From positions 1 to 28,991 of the forward strand of contig CAZTCJ010000047.1 in NCBI GenBank assembly GCA_964612085.1: DNA of 28,991 nucleotides. The letters are read 5' to 3'. This document shows, piece by piece, positions 14,849-22,083 of this stretch. The stretch is from CAZTCJ01 sp964612085. GTDB lineage: Bacteria > Pseudomonadota > Alphaproteobacteria > JAJFIK01. Position 1 is the first letter of the stretch, and each line of letters begins with the position of its first letter. The notes beneath the pieces are model-generated. The model did no database searches. It was not told where the DNA came from and saw only the letters and a program-made list of their open reading frames with translations. The position numbers and the translations under genes are program-made.

Positions 14849-15868
14849 ATGGACGATCAAGGTGAAGCCGTTCGCATCGAAACGCCCGATGAGGATGCGG
14901 TCATGACCGGTCCGGAGAGCCATGCGCTCGACATGCGCAAGCCGATCGAGGACGACGATTCCGCCAGGCACGAGACGGATGATCTTGAGGATGACGATCC
15001 ATCGGACGACGGCGAGGATGCGCCAGAAGATGAGGCCGATACGGACGAAACCGCAGAGACCGAGGAACCGCAGGATCAGGCTGAAGAGGCCGAGCCGGAA
15101 AAAAGCATCGATACGGTGCGCATGATCGAGGCCATTCTGTTCGCTTCCGCCGAACCGGTGCCGGAAAAGGAACTGGCGTCGCGTCTGCCCAAGGGCACTA
15201 AGATCGGCCCGATCCTGGAAGAGTTGCAGGCGCTTTACGAGCCGCGCGGCGTCAATCTGGTGCAGGTGGCCGAGAAATGGGCGTTCCGGACCGCGCCCGA
15301 TCTGGGCTTTCTGCTGCAAAAGGAACGCACCGAACAGCGCCGCCTGTCCCGCGCTGCCATCGAGACGCTCGCCATCATTGCCTATCACCAGCCCGTGACC
15401 CGGGCCGAGATCGAGGAACTGCGCGGCGTGACCGTCAGCAAGGGTACGCTCGACGTGTTGCTCGATATGGGCTGGGTGCGCATGCGCGGCCGCCGCCAGG
15501 TGCCGGGCCGTCCGCTGACTTATGGCACCAGCGACGCCTTCCTGGAGCATTTCGGCTTGGCCGCCGTCACCGATCTGCCGGGTCTGGAGGAACTGAAGGC
15601 CGCCGGTCTACTCGACTGGCGCCTGCCGCCCGACTTCCAGGTGCCGACGCCGCCCGGCGAAGGCCAGGGCGACGGCGATGGGGATTTCGACGAGGACCCG
15701 GATGGGCCTTACGCGGAAGACGATGGCTTCGAGGAAGAAGAGGCCGAAGACGAAGCCGATGACGGGTTCGATGAAGAGGAATTCGATGACGGCGCGGTGA
15801 TGTCCGCCGAGGATGAGGACGACGGGATCGGCGAGGACGAAGACGCCGATAAGAACCAAGGGTCTTAA
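14849..15868 (+). CDS. scpB: Segregation and condensation protein B with acidic extensions
   Basis: ScpB dimers bind ScpA in the SMC complex. The conserved tandem winged-helix core occupies roughly residues 88-265, with markers MIEAILFASAEPVPEKELA, AIETLAIIAYHQPVTRAEIE and RRQVPGRPLTYGTSDAFLEH. At 339 residues it is much longer than the usual 180-250. The surplus is an Asp/Glu-rich N-terminal tail (about 10-85) and an even more acidic C-terminal tail (about 275-335). These tails are low-complexity and presumably disordered. The gene closes the plus-strand cluster; the next genes rightward are on the minus strand. Confidence 0.93.
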   Translation: MDDQGEAVRIETPDEDAVMTGPESHALDMRKPIEDDDSARHETDDLEDDDPSDDGEDAPEDEADTDETAETEEPQDQAEEAEPEKSIDTVRMIEAILFASAEPVPEKELASRLPKGTKIGPILEELQALYEPRGVNLVQVAEKWAFRTAPDLGFLLQKERTEQRRLSRAAIETLAIIAYHQPVTRAEIEELRGVTVSKGTLDVLLDMGWVRMRGRRQVPGRPLTYGTSDAFLEHFGLAAVTDLPGLEELKAAGLLDWRLPPDFQVPTPPGEGQGDGDGDFDEDPDGPYAEDDGFEEEEAEDEADDGFDEEEFDDGAVMSAEDEDDGIGEDEDADKNQGS

Positions 15869-15901
15869 CCCCCATTCATCAGGAGCGTGAATGCGCGCTG
15901 C

Positions 15902-16198
15902 CTAGAGGGGGTTGCGGTCGAGTCCCTGAGTCCCACCTTCTTCGACGGGCGCAGCCTCTGATCCATCCGCTTCCGGCACTTTATCCTTCCGCAGCCGCAA
16001 CAAAGCCGCGATAAAGCAGATTGCGCCCAGGGTGCCGATCACCACTCTGTTGAACATCAGAGAGTCGGGTCCCGGCACCACGGCCGGATTGGGGTGGGAA
16101 AAATGAACGATCTCACTGATGACCCATAAGGCAAAGCAAAACAGGGTCAGCAGGAAGAAATAGCCGGACCCAGCCGGCAGGTTGGGTTCGTTACGCAT
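15902..16198 (-). CDS. Hypothetical two-helix inner-membrane protein (98 residues)
   Basis: The ATG at 16198 opens a 98-residue protein with two hydrophobic helices, about residues 12-33 (YFFLLTLFCFALWVISEIVHF) broken by a His/Pro-rich loop, and about 51-69. It ends in a charged, Glu-rich tail. The frame is open further upstream, but that part only shadows the ABC permease gene. A weak GGATTGAAAG precedes the ATG. It lies 92 bases after the permease on the same strand, so it may be the last cistron of the efflux operon or an independent gene. I do not recognise the family. Confidence 0.55.
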   Translation of the reverse strand: MRNEPNLPAGSGYFFLLTLFCFALWVISEIVHFSHPNPAVVPGPDSLMFNRVVIGTLGAICFIAALLRLRKDKVPEADGSEAAPVEEGGTQGLDRNPL

Positions 16199-16274
16199 CG
16201 CTTTCAATCCGATCAGTCTGCGTCGTGTCAACCCCACGCCGCCCGATCCAACAGTGCGAAACAAAACATTACAG

Positions 16275-16293
16275 TGAAATTCCGGAAATTTCA
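16275..16293 (-). promoter_or_regulatory. Inverted repeat overlapping the end of the permease gene
   Basis: Arms TGAAATT and AATTTCA pair around a five-base loop, and the first arm on the minus strand contains the permease TGA stop. A T-rich stretch (TGTTTTGTTT) follows a few bases later on that strand. It may be a weak terminator for the efflux operon; the AT-rich stem makes this uncertain. Confidence 0.35.
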
Positions 16294-17433
16294 ATCCAGG
16301 GTCTGACGATAACGCCCGAGGGCGATGGCGCTGAACACGATCAGTAGGCCCAAAAGCCAGACCGCGTCGGTCCAGATTTCCGACCATCCGTTTCCTTTCA
16401 ATAGGATACCGCGCACGATCCGCAGGAAATGAGTGATTGGCAACAGCTCGCCGATGGCTTGCGCCCACAAGGGCATGCCCCGGAATGGAAACATGAAGCC
16501 CGAGAGCAGAATGCTCGGCAGGATGTAAAAAATCGACATTTGCACCGCTTGCAGCTGGTTTTGGGCCACCGTCGAAAAGGTGAAGCCGACGCAGAGCTGG
16601 GCGGCGATGAAGACCGCGATCATCAGCATCAAGAGCGACAGGCGGCCTTCCAGCGGCACGGCGAAGATGAAAAAGGCCGCCGCCAGGATGATCGCCGCCT
16701 GGATATATCCAACCAGGATATAGGGCGCGATCTTGCCGATCATCACCTCGATGGGTTTGACCGGCATGGCGAGCAGGTTCTCCATGGTGCCCCGTTCGGT
16801 CTCCCGGGTCATGGCGAGGGCCGTGAAAAACACCATGGTCATGGTCAGGATCACGCCCAACAGGCCGGGCACGATATTCCACTGGGTGGAGATGATCGGA
16901 TTGTAGCGCTGGTGAATGGTGATCTCGAACGGCGGCGGGGCGGGGGTCAGATGAGCGAGCGTGCCGGAGCGCTCCGTATCGAGCGCAAAGCCGCCGAGCT
17001 GCTGGAGCGCCGAGACCGCTTGTCCGGTGGCGGACGGATCGGTGGCGTCCACGACCACCAGGATGTCGGGGCGCTCGCCCCGCTCCAACTGGGTCTCGAA
17101 GCCCGCCGGAATGTCGATGGCGAACTGCACGCGCCCCGCGTTCACCAGATAGTCGAGGTCCTCCGCGCTCTTCGCCACGGTGGTGATATCGAAATAATCG
17201 GACGCCTGAAGGGCGGAGACGATGGCCCGCACATGGGGCCCTGTGTCGCCCACCAGGATCGCCGTGGGCAGATGTTTCGGGTTCAGATTGATGGCGTAGC
17301 TGAACAGGATCAACTGCACCAGCGGCAGGCCCAGCATCATGCCGAAGGTCAGCCGGTCGCGCATCATCTGCAGGAATTCCTTGACCACGACGCCGGAAAG
17401 CCGGCGCGGGGAGAGGCCCCACCGGCTGCTCAT
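16291..17433 (-). CDS. ABC-2 type efflux permease (YbhS/YbhR-like)
   Basis: This 380-residue inner-membrane protein has the ABC-2 exporter layout. One transmembrane helix near residues 28-48 (LTFGMMLGLPLVQLILFSYA) precedes a large periplasmic domain of about 120 residues. Five further helices lie in the C-terminal half (starting near 186, 232, 262, 293 and 355). The LPSILLSGFMFPFRGMPLWAQ-type segment near 300-320 and the preceding RETERGTMENLLAMPV motif are characteristic of drug and polymer exporters of this class. A single permease with a single ATPase implies a homodimer of each. Its ATG overlaps the ATPase stop by four bases. Confidence 0.92.
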   Translation of the reverse strand: MSSRWGLSPRRLSGVVVKEFLQMMRDRLTFGMMLGLPLVQLILFSYAINLNPKHLPTAILVGDTGPHVRAIVSALQASDYFDITTVAKSAEDLDYLVNAGRVQFAIDIPAGFETQLERGERPDILVVVDATDPSATGQAVSALQQLGGFALDTERSGTLAHLTPAPPPFEITIHQRYNPIISTQWNIVPGLLGVILTMTMVFFTALAMTRETERGTMENLLAMPVKPIEVMIGKIAPYILVGYIQAAIILAAAFFIFAVPLEGRLSLLMLMIAVFIAAQLCVGFTFSTVAQNQLQAVQMSIFYILPSILLSGFMFPFRGMPLWAQAIGELLPITHFLRIVRGILLKGNGWSEIWTDAVWLLGLLIVFSAIALGRYRQTLD

Positions 17434-18383
17434 GTCGCCTCCTTGGGCCGGCTGGGCGCGCCGTCCGCCTGACCGCTCATCAGATGGATGAAGACATCCT
17501 CCAGCGACGGTTCGCCCTTGCGCAAGGACAGAGCGGGGTCATCATGCAAGGAGGCGAGGGCGCGTTCCAAAGCATCCGCATCCGGACCGCTCACATGGAG
17601 CGTGGTGCCGAAGGGCGCGACCATTTCCACGCCCTCGCGGCCCGCCAGATCGCGGGCGATGCGGCCCAGATTGGGCCCCATGATCACCCAGGTGGTCAGC
17701 CCCGACTGGGCGATGACCTCGTCCACGGTGCCGCGCGCCAGCACATGGCCGTAAGACAGATAGGTGATCTCGTGGCAGCGTTCGGCTTCGTCCATATAGT
17801 GGGTGGAGACGAGCACGGTGATGCCCCGGTCGGCCAGATCGAAGATCCGGTCCCAGAATTCCCGCCGGGCCTTGGGATCGACGCCCGCTGTCGGTTCGTC
17901 CAGAAGCAGAAGATCCGGCTCGGGAAGAAGCGCGCCGCCGAGCGCCAGCCGCTGCTTCCAGCCGCCCGACAGATTGCCGGAAAGCTGATTGCGCCGGGTG
18001 GTCAGGCCGAGCCAGTCGAGGGTCTCGCGCACCTTGTCGCGGGCATTGGGGATTTCATAAAGGGCGGCGATGAAGTCGAGATTCTCCTTCACCGTCAGAT
18101 CCTGATAGAGCGAGAAGCGCTGGGTCATGTAGCCGACCCGCCGCTTGATCTGGTCGTTTTCGGTGAGCACGTCGTAGCCCAGTGTGCGCCCGCTGCCGGA
18201 ATCGGGCGTCAACAGGCCGCACAGCATACGGATGGTGGTGGTCTTGCCGCTGCCGTTCGGGCCCAGAAAGCCGTAGATCTGGCCTTTGCGCACCTCCATG
18301 GTCAGCCCGTCCACCACCACCTTGTCCCCGAAGGATTTGGTGAGGTTGCGGGCGTCGATGACGATGTCGCTTTCCGCGTTCAT
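17430..18383 (-). CDS. ABC exporter ATP-binding protein (YbhF/DrrA-like)
   Basis: From the ATG at 18383 this is a 317-residue cytosolic ATPase. Walker A GPNGSGKTT is at 41-49, with the Q-loop in MTQRFSLYQDLTV, signature LSGGWKQRLALG, Walker B LLLLDEPTAGVDP and H-loop in STHYMDEAE. About 80 C-terminal residues form the accessory domain common in DrrA-type exporters. The frame continues upstream to 18548, but that part overlaps the membrane-fusion gene and is not coding. Both ends overlap the neighbours by ATGA, so subunits are probably made in coupled fashion. Unlike E. coli YbhF it has only one nucleotide-binding domain. Confidence 0.94.
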   Translation of the reverse strand: MNAESDIVIDARNLTKSFGDKVVVDGLTMEVRKGQIYGFLGPNGSGKTTTIRMLCGLLTPDSGSGRTLGYDVLTENDQIKRRVGYMTQRFSLYQDLTVKENLDFIAALYEIPNARDKVRETLDWLGLTTRRNQLSGNLSGGWKQRLALGGALLPEPDLLLLDEPTAGVDPKARREFWDRIFDLADRGITVLVSTHYMDEAERCHEITYLSYGHVLARGTVDEVIAQSGLTTWVIMGPNLGRIARDLAGREGVEMVAPFGTTLHVSGPDADALERALASLHDDPALSLRKGEPSLEDVFIHLMSGQADGAPSRPKEAT

Positions 18384-19348
18384 GGCGTGTCCGGGGTCCA
18401 ATCGTCCGTATGGAACACGCTGACCGGCTGACCCGGTGCCAGCGGCAGCGCGCCTTGCGGGGCGGCTTCCAGCCGGTAGACCAGGCGGGCGCGTTCCTCG
18501 GGACTGAAGATCACGGGTGGGGTGAATTCCTGTTCCGCCGAGATCCAATCGACCGTGGCCTCAAGGGCGGGCGGGCAACTGTCGCAGGTGACGATGACTT
18601 TGGTGCCCGGTTCGAACCGGGCGCGGGACGGTTCGTCCACGTAGAAAATGATCCGGCGGCGCTCCGGTGGCAGCAGGCTGACAATGGCGCGGCCCGCGGG
18701 CACCACTTCGCCGGGCCGGAAGAACACGTCTTGAACATAGGCGCCGGCGGGCGCGCTGACGGTGCGCCGGGCCAGCCGTTCCTGGGCCAGCGCGACCGAG
18801 GCTTCCGCCGTGCGCACCGCGCCTTGGGCCTGCTCGATCAATTGGATACGGGCGGTCAGCCGCGCCGCCCTGATTTCCTGGTCGATTTCCTCCAAGGCCG
18901 CGCTGGCGCGCTCGAAGGTGGCCTGGGCCGTGTCCAGGCGGGCCTGCGGGGCGAAACCGTCCTTAAACAGACGGCGCTGGCGCTCCAGATCCGTGCGGGC
19001 CAGGGTCAGATCGGCCTGGGCTCGTTCCTTGCGGGCCAGCAGCACCTGGATTTCCTCCGGCCGCTGTTGTTCCGCCAGCAGATTGGCAAGCGCCGCGCGG
19101 GCTTCCGTCAAGCGCCCCTGGGCCTGGTCCCGTTCCGCCAGGAACGTCGCCTGATCCATGGCGAACAAGGGCGCGCCGGGCTCGACCGTTTCGCCTTCCC
19201 GCACGGTCAGGCTGGTCAATCGCCCGGCCTCGTCCGGCCCGATGCGCAGGAACTCGCCTTCCACATAGCCGTGATGTCCAGCCTCATCCGGCTGGCAGGC
19301 CATGAGCGCCAAGGCTGCGACAAGACTGAAGGTCATTCTACGGATCAT
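18380..19348 (-). CDS. Membrane-fusion (HlyD-family) efflux lipoprotein, YbhG-like
   Basis: This 322-residue periplasmic adaptor has a lipoprotein signal ending in the lipobox LMAC with Cys18. It contains a split biotinyl-lipoyl domain (first half about 42-70, LTSLTVREGETVEPGAPLFA). A long Arg/Glu/Ala-rich coiled coil follows (about 73-195), with a beta-barrel region after it. Such adaptors couple an inner-membrane pump to a TolC-type channel. A CDSCPP pair of cysteines near 255-260 in the barrel region is unusual. It is encoded between the TetR regulator and the ATPase with four-base overlaps on both sides. Confidence 0.92.
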   Translation of the reverse strand: MIRRMTFSLVAALALMACQPDEAGHHGYVEGEFLRIGPDEAGRLTSLTVREGETVEPGAPLFAMDQATFLAERDQAQGRLTEARAALANLLAEQQRPEEIQVLLARKERAQADLTLARTDLERQRRLFKDGFAPQARLDTAQATFERASAALEEIDQEIRAARLTARIQLIEQAQGAVRTAEASVALAQERLARRTVSAPAGAYVQDVFFRPGEVVPAGRAIVSLLPPERRRIIFYVDEPSRARFEPGTKVIVTCDSCPPALEATVDWISAEQEFTPPVIFSPEERARLVYRLEAAPQGALPLAPGQPVSVFHTDDWTPDTP

Positions 19349-19971
19349 GATTTTGCCCGTAATCCGTTGATGAGAAGATCGAAATGGGCATCGAGCATGG
19401 CGCCCGTGTCGAGGGGCGTGAATTTGTCGAACAGGCTTTTCCAGATGGCGGCCACGAGAAAGGGCGCGATCACAAGCTGAGGAAAATTTTCGGCCGCCGA
19501 TTTGCGGAACTCGCCCCGCGCCACGCCTTCGCGCAGAATGCCTTTGAGCATGGCCATGCCCCGGGAGATCACCTCCCGGTAATAAAAAGCGGTGATGTCC
19601 GGGAAGGTGCGGCCTTCCGAGATCAGCAGGCGGATGATTTCCCGCAGATCCGTCTCCAGCACCTTTTCCCGGAAGACCTGGGCGATCAGCCGGAGAAGCT
19701 CCTCGGTGGAGCCGTCATAGATCGAGACCAAAGTCTCGGCCTGTTCGATCTCGCGCACCACATAGCCGCGCACCACCGCCTGGAACAGATCGGCCTTGTT
19801 GGCGAAGTAGAGATAAATCGTGCCTTTGGCGACGCCGGCGGCGCGGGCGATGTCGTCGAGCCGGGCGGCGGCGAAGCCCTTTTCGGCGAATTCGGCGCGG
19901 GCGGCGGCGAGGATGGCCTGGGTCTTGGGCGCATCGAGATCGGGCATGGGCTTGTCGAGGGCATCGGTCAT
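19345..19971 (-). CDS. TetR-family transcriptional repressor of the efflux operon
   Basis: The 208-residue regulator has an N-terminal TetR helix-turn-helix (about residues 16-62). Its recognition part reads LDDIARAAGVAKGTIYLYF, followed by ANKADLFQAVV. The C-terminal ligand and dimer domain is divergent and the inducer cannot be predicted. It is the first gene of a four-cistron operon in which each start overlaps the previous stop. Its own promoter contains a 20-bp palindrome between the -35 and -10 boxes. The predicted transcript starts at or next to the ATG, so the mRNA is probably leaderless; no Shine-Dalgarno is visible. Autorepression is the natural inference. Confidence 0.93.
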   Translation of the reverse strand: MTDALDKPMPDLDAPKTQAILAAARAEFAEKGFAAARLDDIARAAGVAKGTIYLYFANKADLFQAVVRGYVVREIEQAETLVSIYDGSTEELLRLIAQVFREKVLETDLREIIRLLISEGRTFPDITAFYYREVISRGMAMLKGILREGVARGEFRKSAAENFPQLVIAPFLVAAIWKSLFDKFTPLDTGAMLDAHFDLLINGLRAKS

Positions 19972-19977
19972 GGAGAG

Positions 19978-20006
19978 ATAATATGACTGACCAGTCAGTC
20001 ATTCAA
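19978..20006 (-). promoter_or_regulatory. Promoter of the TetR-efflux operon
   Basis: On the minus strand TTGAAT (20006-20001) and TATTAT (19983-19978) are separated by exactly 17 bases. Only six bases lie between the -10 box and the ATG at 19971, so transcription should begin at or beside the start codon. The spacer is filled by the TetR-type palindrome. Confidence 0.7.
19983..20002. promoter_or_regulatory. TetR-type operator palindrome
   Basis: Perfect 9-base arms ATGACTGAC (19983-19991) and GTCAGTCAT (19994-20002) flank a CA centre. The core TGACTGACnnGTCAGTCA is the kind of site bound by many AcrR/TetR-family repressors. It lies between the -35 and -10 boxes of the regulator's promoter. 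It also sits about 29-74 bases upstream of the possible starts of the divergent ABC ATPase, so it may control both directions. Confidence 0.85.
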
Positions 20007-20075
20007 GGACAATTCTTGCTTTTCAGTCGCATGAGCGTAAGCGTGGGTGAGAAACGCACAGAATGGATCGATCGG

Positions 20076-21173
20076 ATGCCTGAGACCGGCGCGCGCCTGG
20101 AATTCAAAGAAGTCAGCCACACATTCGACGACCAAGATGCCGCCCACGGCGTCTCCGAGGCCGTCCGGAAGCTGTCGTTTCAGGTCGGCATGGGCGAGGT
20201 CGTGTGTCTTTTGGGAGCGTCCGGTTGCGGCAAATCGACCTCACTGAGGATCGCCGCCGGCGTCGTGCGCCAGACGGACGGGGTTGTGCTGATCGATGGC
20301 CGGGAAGTGGCAGGCCCCAATCAATTCGTGCCGCCGGAGGCGCGCAGCGTCGGCCTGATGTTTCAGGATTACGCCCTGTTTCCCCATCTCACGGTGTCTG
20401 AAAATGTCGCCTTCAGCCTGACCAAACGCAGCGCGGAAGAGCGGAAGCGGCGGGTCGATGCCTTGCTGAAGCAGGTGCATATGGAAGACCTCGCCAATGT
20501 CTATCCGGGCAGCCTGTCGGGGGGCGAACAGCAACGGGTGGCCCTGGTGCGCTCCCTGGCGCCGGAACCAGGCGTCATGTTGATGGATGAGCCCTTTTCA
20601 GGCCTCGACGTGCCCAAGCGCGATCGCATCCGCGACGAGACCTGGAGCCTCCTGAAACGCACCGGAACCGCGACCTTGCTCGTAACCCATGATCCGAAGG
20701 AGGCCATGCGCATGGCCGACCGGATCATCCTGATGCGGGCCGGTCAGATCGTGCAGCAGGGCACGCCTGCGGAGATCTACAACGATCCGGAAGATGCCGA
20801 GGTGGCGGCTTTTTTCTCGGATGTGAATGTGTTCGACGCCAAGGTGGACGCGGGCGTCGCCGCGATCCCGTTCGGTCCGGTTCCCGTGCCGGGGCATCGG
20901 CAAGGGGCTGCGGTTCAGGTCATGATCCGGCCCCATGCGATCGCGCGGACGGAGACCGGGACGGGCGGTGCTGTCCGGGCGCGGGTCGAACGCTCGGTCT
21001 TGCTGGGCCCGGAAAGCCTGATCGAGGCCGTTCTTGAGCCCGATGGCGCTCAAGCGCTGCAAAAGGTGAGCGTTCTGGTGCCCGGCACCGTCTTGCCCGA
21101 ACCGGGCCATGTGATTGGTTTGCAAGCCGATCTGGATCGGTGTCTGGTCTTCCCGAAGCCGGATATTCTTTAA
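20076..21173 (+). CDS. Solitary Fe3+/spermidine-type ABC transporter ATP-binding protein (FbpC/PotA-like)
   Basis: From the ATG at 20076 the protein has 365 residues. Starts at 20031 or 19983 would add 15 or 31 residues; family N-termini favour the shortest form, but no good Shine-Dalgarno decides it. Motifs are complete: Walker A GASGCGKST, Q-loop FQDYALFPHLTV, signature LSGGEQQRVALVRS, Walker B VMLMDEP and H-loop LLVTHDPKEAM. A C-terminal TOBE-like domain of about 110 residues places it with importers of iron, spermidine or sulfate. No permease or binding-protein gene is nearby, so its partners must be encoded elsewhere. It diverges from the TetR efflux operon across a shared operator region. 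Confidence 0.88.
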   Translation: MPETGARLEFKEVSHTFDDQDAAHGVSEAVRKLSFQVGMGEVVCLLGASGCGKSTSLRIAAGVVRQTDGVVLIDGREVAGPNQFVPPEARSVGLMFQDYALFPHLTVSENVAFSLTKRSAEERKRRVDALLKQVHMEDLANVYPGSLSGGEQQRVALVRSLAPEPGVMLMDEPFSGLDVPKRDRIRDETWSLLKRTGTATLLVTHDPKEAMRMADRIILMRAGQIVQQGTPAEIYNDPEDAEVAAFFSDVNVFDAKVDAGVAAIPFGPVPVPGHRQGAAVQVMIRPHAIARTETGTGGAVRARVERSVLLGPESLIEAVLEPDGAQALQKVSVLVPGTVLPEPGHVIGLQADLDRCLVFPKPDIL

Positions 21174-21293
21174 GGCACATGCATTGCGCGGCATTCGTGA
21201 CTTTGACATGATCCCCGCGCACAATGGACGCAGCTAAAGATGGGGCGTTGGGCTCCACCGGCCTTGGACAGGCCGTAGCGAGGAGGAAGAGAC

Positions 21294-21524
21294 ATGTCGC
21301 TAGGTATCTGGCAGATCGCCCTCATCATCGTGCTGGTCGTGCTTTTGTTCGGCCGGGGCAAGATTTCCGAGCTCATGGGCGATGTGGCGAAGGGCATCAA
21401 GAGCTTCAAAAAGGGCTTGGCCGACGAGGACGATCCCAAGGGCGCCCAGACCATCGAGCAGGGCCGGGACGAGCCGGTCTCCCGGAGCGAGCACGCCCAC
21501 AGCGATCAACGTTCCAACGGCTGA
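21294..21524 (+). CDS. tatA: Sec-independent translocase subunit TatA
   Basis: This 76-residue protein has a single N-terminal transmembrane helix (WQIALIIVLVVLLFG, about 6-20). The hinge (GRGKIS) and amphipathic helix (ELMGDVAKGIKSFKKGL, about 25-43) of TatA follow, then a charged tail. TatA oligomers form the passage for folded twin-arginine substrates. AGGAGGAAGAG directly upstream is a very strong ribosome-binding site, in keeping with the need for many TatA copies. TTGACA at 21203-21208 has no acceptable -10 partner. An 82-base gap with a perfect palindrome separates it from tatB. Confidence 0.95.
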   Translation: MSLGIWQIALIIVLVVLLFGRGKISELMGDVAKGIKSFKKGLADEDDPKGAQTIEQGRDEPVSRSEHAHSDQRSNG

Positions 21525-21557
21525 GGCGGACGCCCCGTCTTGCGCGCTCCGGTGACG

Positions 21558-21577
21558 GACGGTCCGGCCGGACCGTC
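21558..21577. promoter_or_regulatory. Perfect 20-bp palindrome between tatA and tatB
   Basis: GACGGTCCGG (21558-21567) is followed immediately by its exact reverse complement (21568-21577). As RNA it would form a very stable GC-rich hairpin with a four-base loop; no T-tract follows. Its position between tatA and tatB suggests differential expression or mRNA protection, but this is inference. Confidence 0.65.
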
Positions 21578-21606
21578 TCCCTTGGGTTCTGAGGACATCG
21601 TCAGTC

Positions 21607-22083
21607 ATGCCTACTATCGGCGGCATTGAACTTCTGGTCCTGGCGGTCGTGGCCCTTCTGGTCGTGGGGCCGCGCGATCTGCCGAAGCTGTTTCGCGGCT
21701 TCGGCCATATCATGAATTCCGTGCGGGGCGTGGCGCGGGAGTTCCAGGACAGCATGGAGGATCTGGCGCGCGAAAGCGAACTCCAGGACCTGCGCAAACA
21801 GGTCGAGAATGTGCGCCAGAACAATATGCTGGCCGATTTCAAGAACGACATCACCAACAGCATCGATCCGACCACGGGCAATGAGGTGAAACGGCCGAAA
21901 CCCTCCTCGTCCTCGCCCCACGCCAAGACCGGCGCGGCAAAAGCGAAACAGGAAACGGATCAAAAGGCGCCAGCGTCCAAGGCAGCCGCTCCGCAGACGG
22001 ACGGCCCGGCGCCGAAAGCGGCGAAACCGGATCAAAAGGAACCGGTGGCCAAGGAGCCCGCAGCCGGGGAGGCAGCCCCATGA
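21607..22083 (+). CDS. tatB: Sec-independent translocase subunit TatB
   Basis: This 158-residue protein has the TatB signature. An N-terminal transmembrane helix (IGGIELLVLAVVALLVVGPR, about 4-23) includes the conserved Glu8 and the GPRDLPKLFR hinge. A long amphipathic helix (about 25-70, REFQDSMEDLARESELQDLRK) comes next, then a Lys/Pro/Ala-rich disordered tail. TatB forms the twin-arginine receptor with TatC. Its stop overlaps the tatC start by four bases (ATGA), so TatB and TatC are probably made in equal amounts. Confidence 0.94.
   Translation: MPTIGGIELLVLAVVALLVVGPRDLPKLFRGFGHIMNSVRGVAREFQDSMEDLARESELQDLRKQVENVRQNNMLADFKNDITNSIDPTTGNEVKRPKPSSSSPHAKTGAAKAKQETDQKAPASKAAAPQTDGPAPKAAKPDQKEPVAKEPAAGEAAP

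Noticed and set aside
13835..15550. 571-codon frame antisense to scpA and scpB
   Set aside because: It spans two unrelated real genes and their intergenic gap; no domain is visible.
16226..16231. Minus-strand TTGACA before the small membrane gene
   Set aside because: At 16-18 base spacing the -10 region reads GATTGAAA, a poor match; a dedicated promoter is not supported.
16199..17422. N-terminal extension of the small membrane protein to 506 residues
   Set aside because: The extra part is an out-of-frame reading of the ABC permease gene and is Arg/His/Pro-rich without membrane helices; only the last 98 residues look like protein.
18384..18548. Longer start for the exporter ATPase (to 18548)
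   Set aside because: The extra 55 residues overlap the membrane-fusion gene in another frame; the ATG at 18383 gives the usual ATGA overlap and a normal N-terminus.
21203..21208. TTGACA upstream of tatA as a promoter
   Set aside because: No -10-like hexamer lies 15-19 bases downstream.
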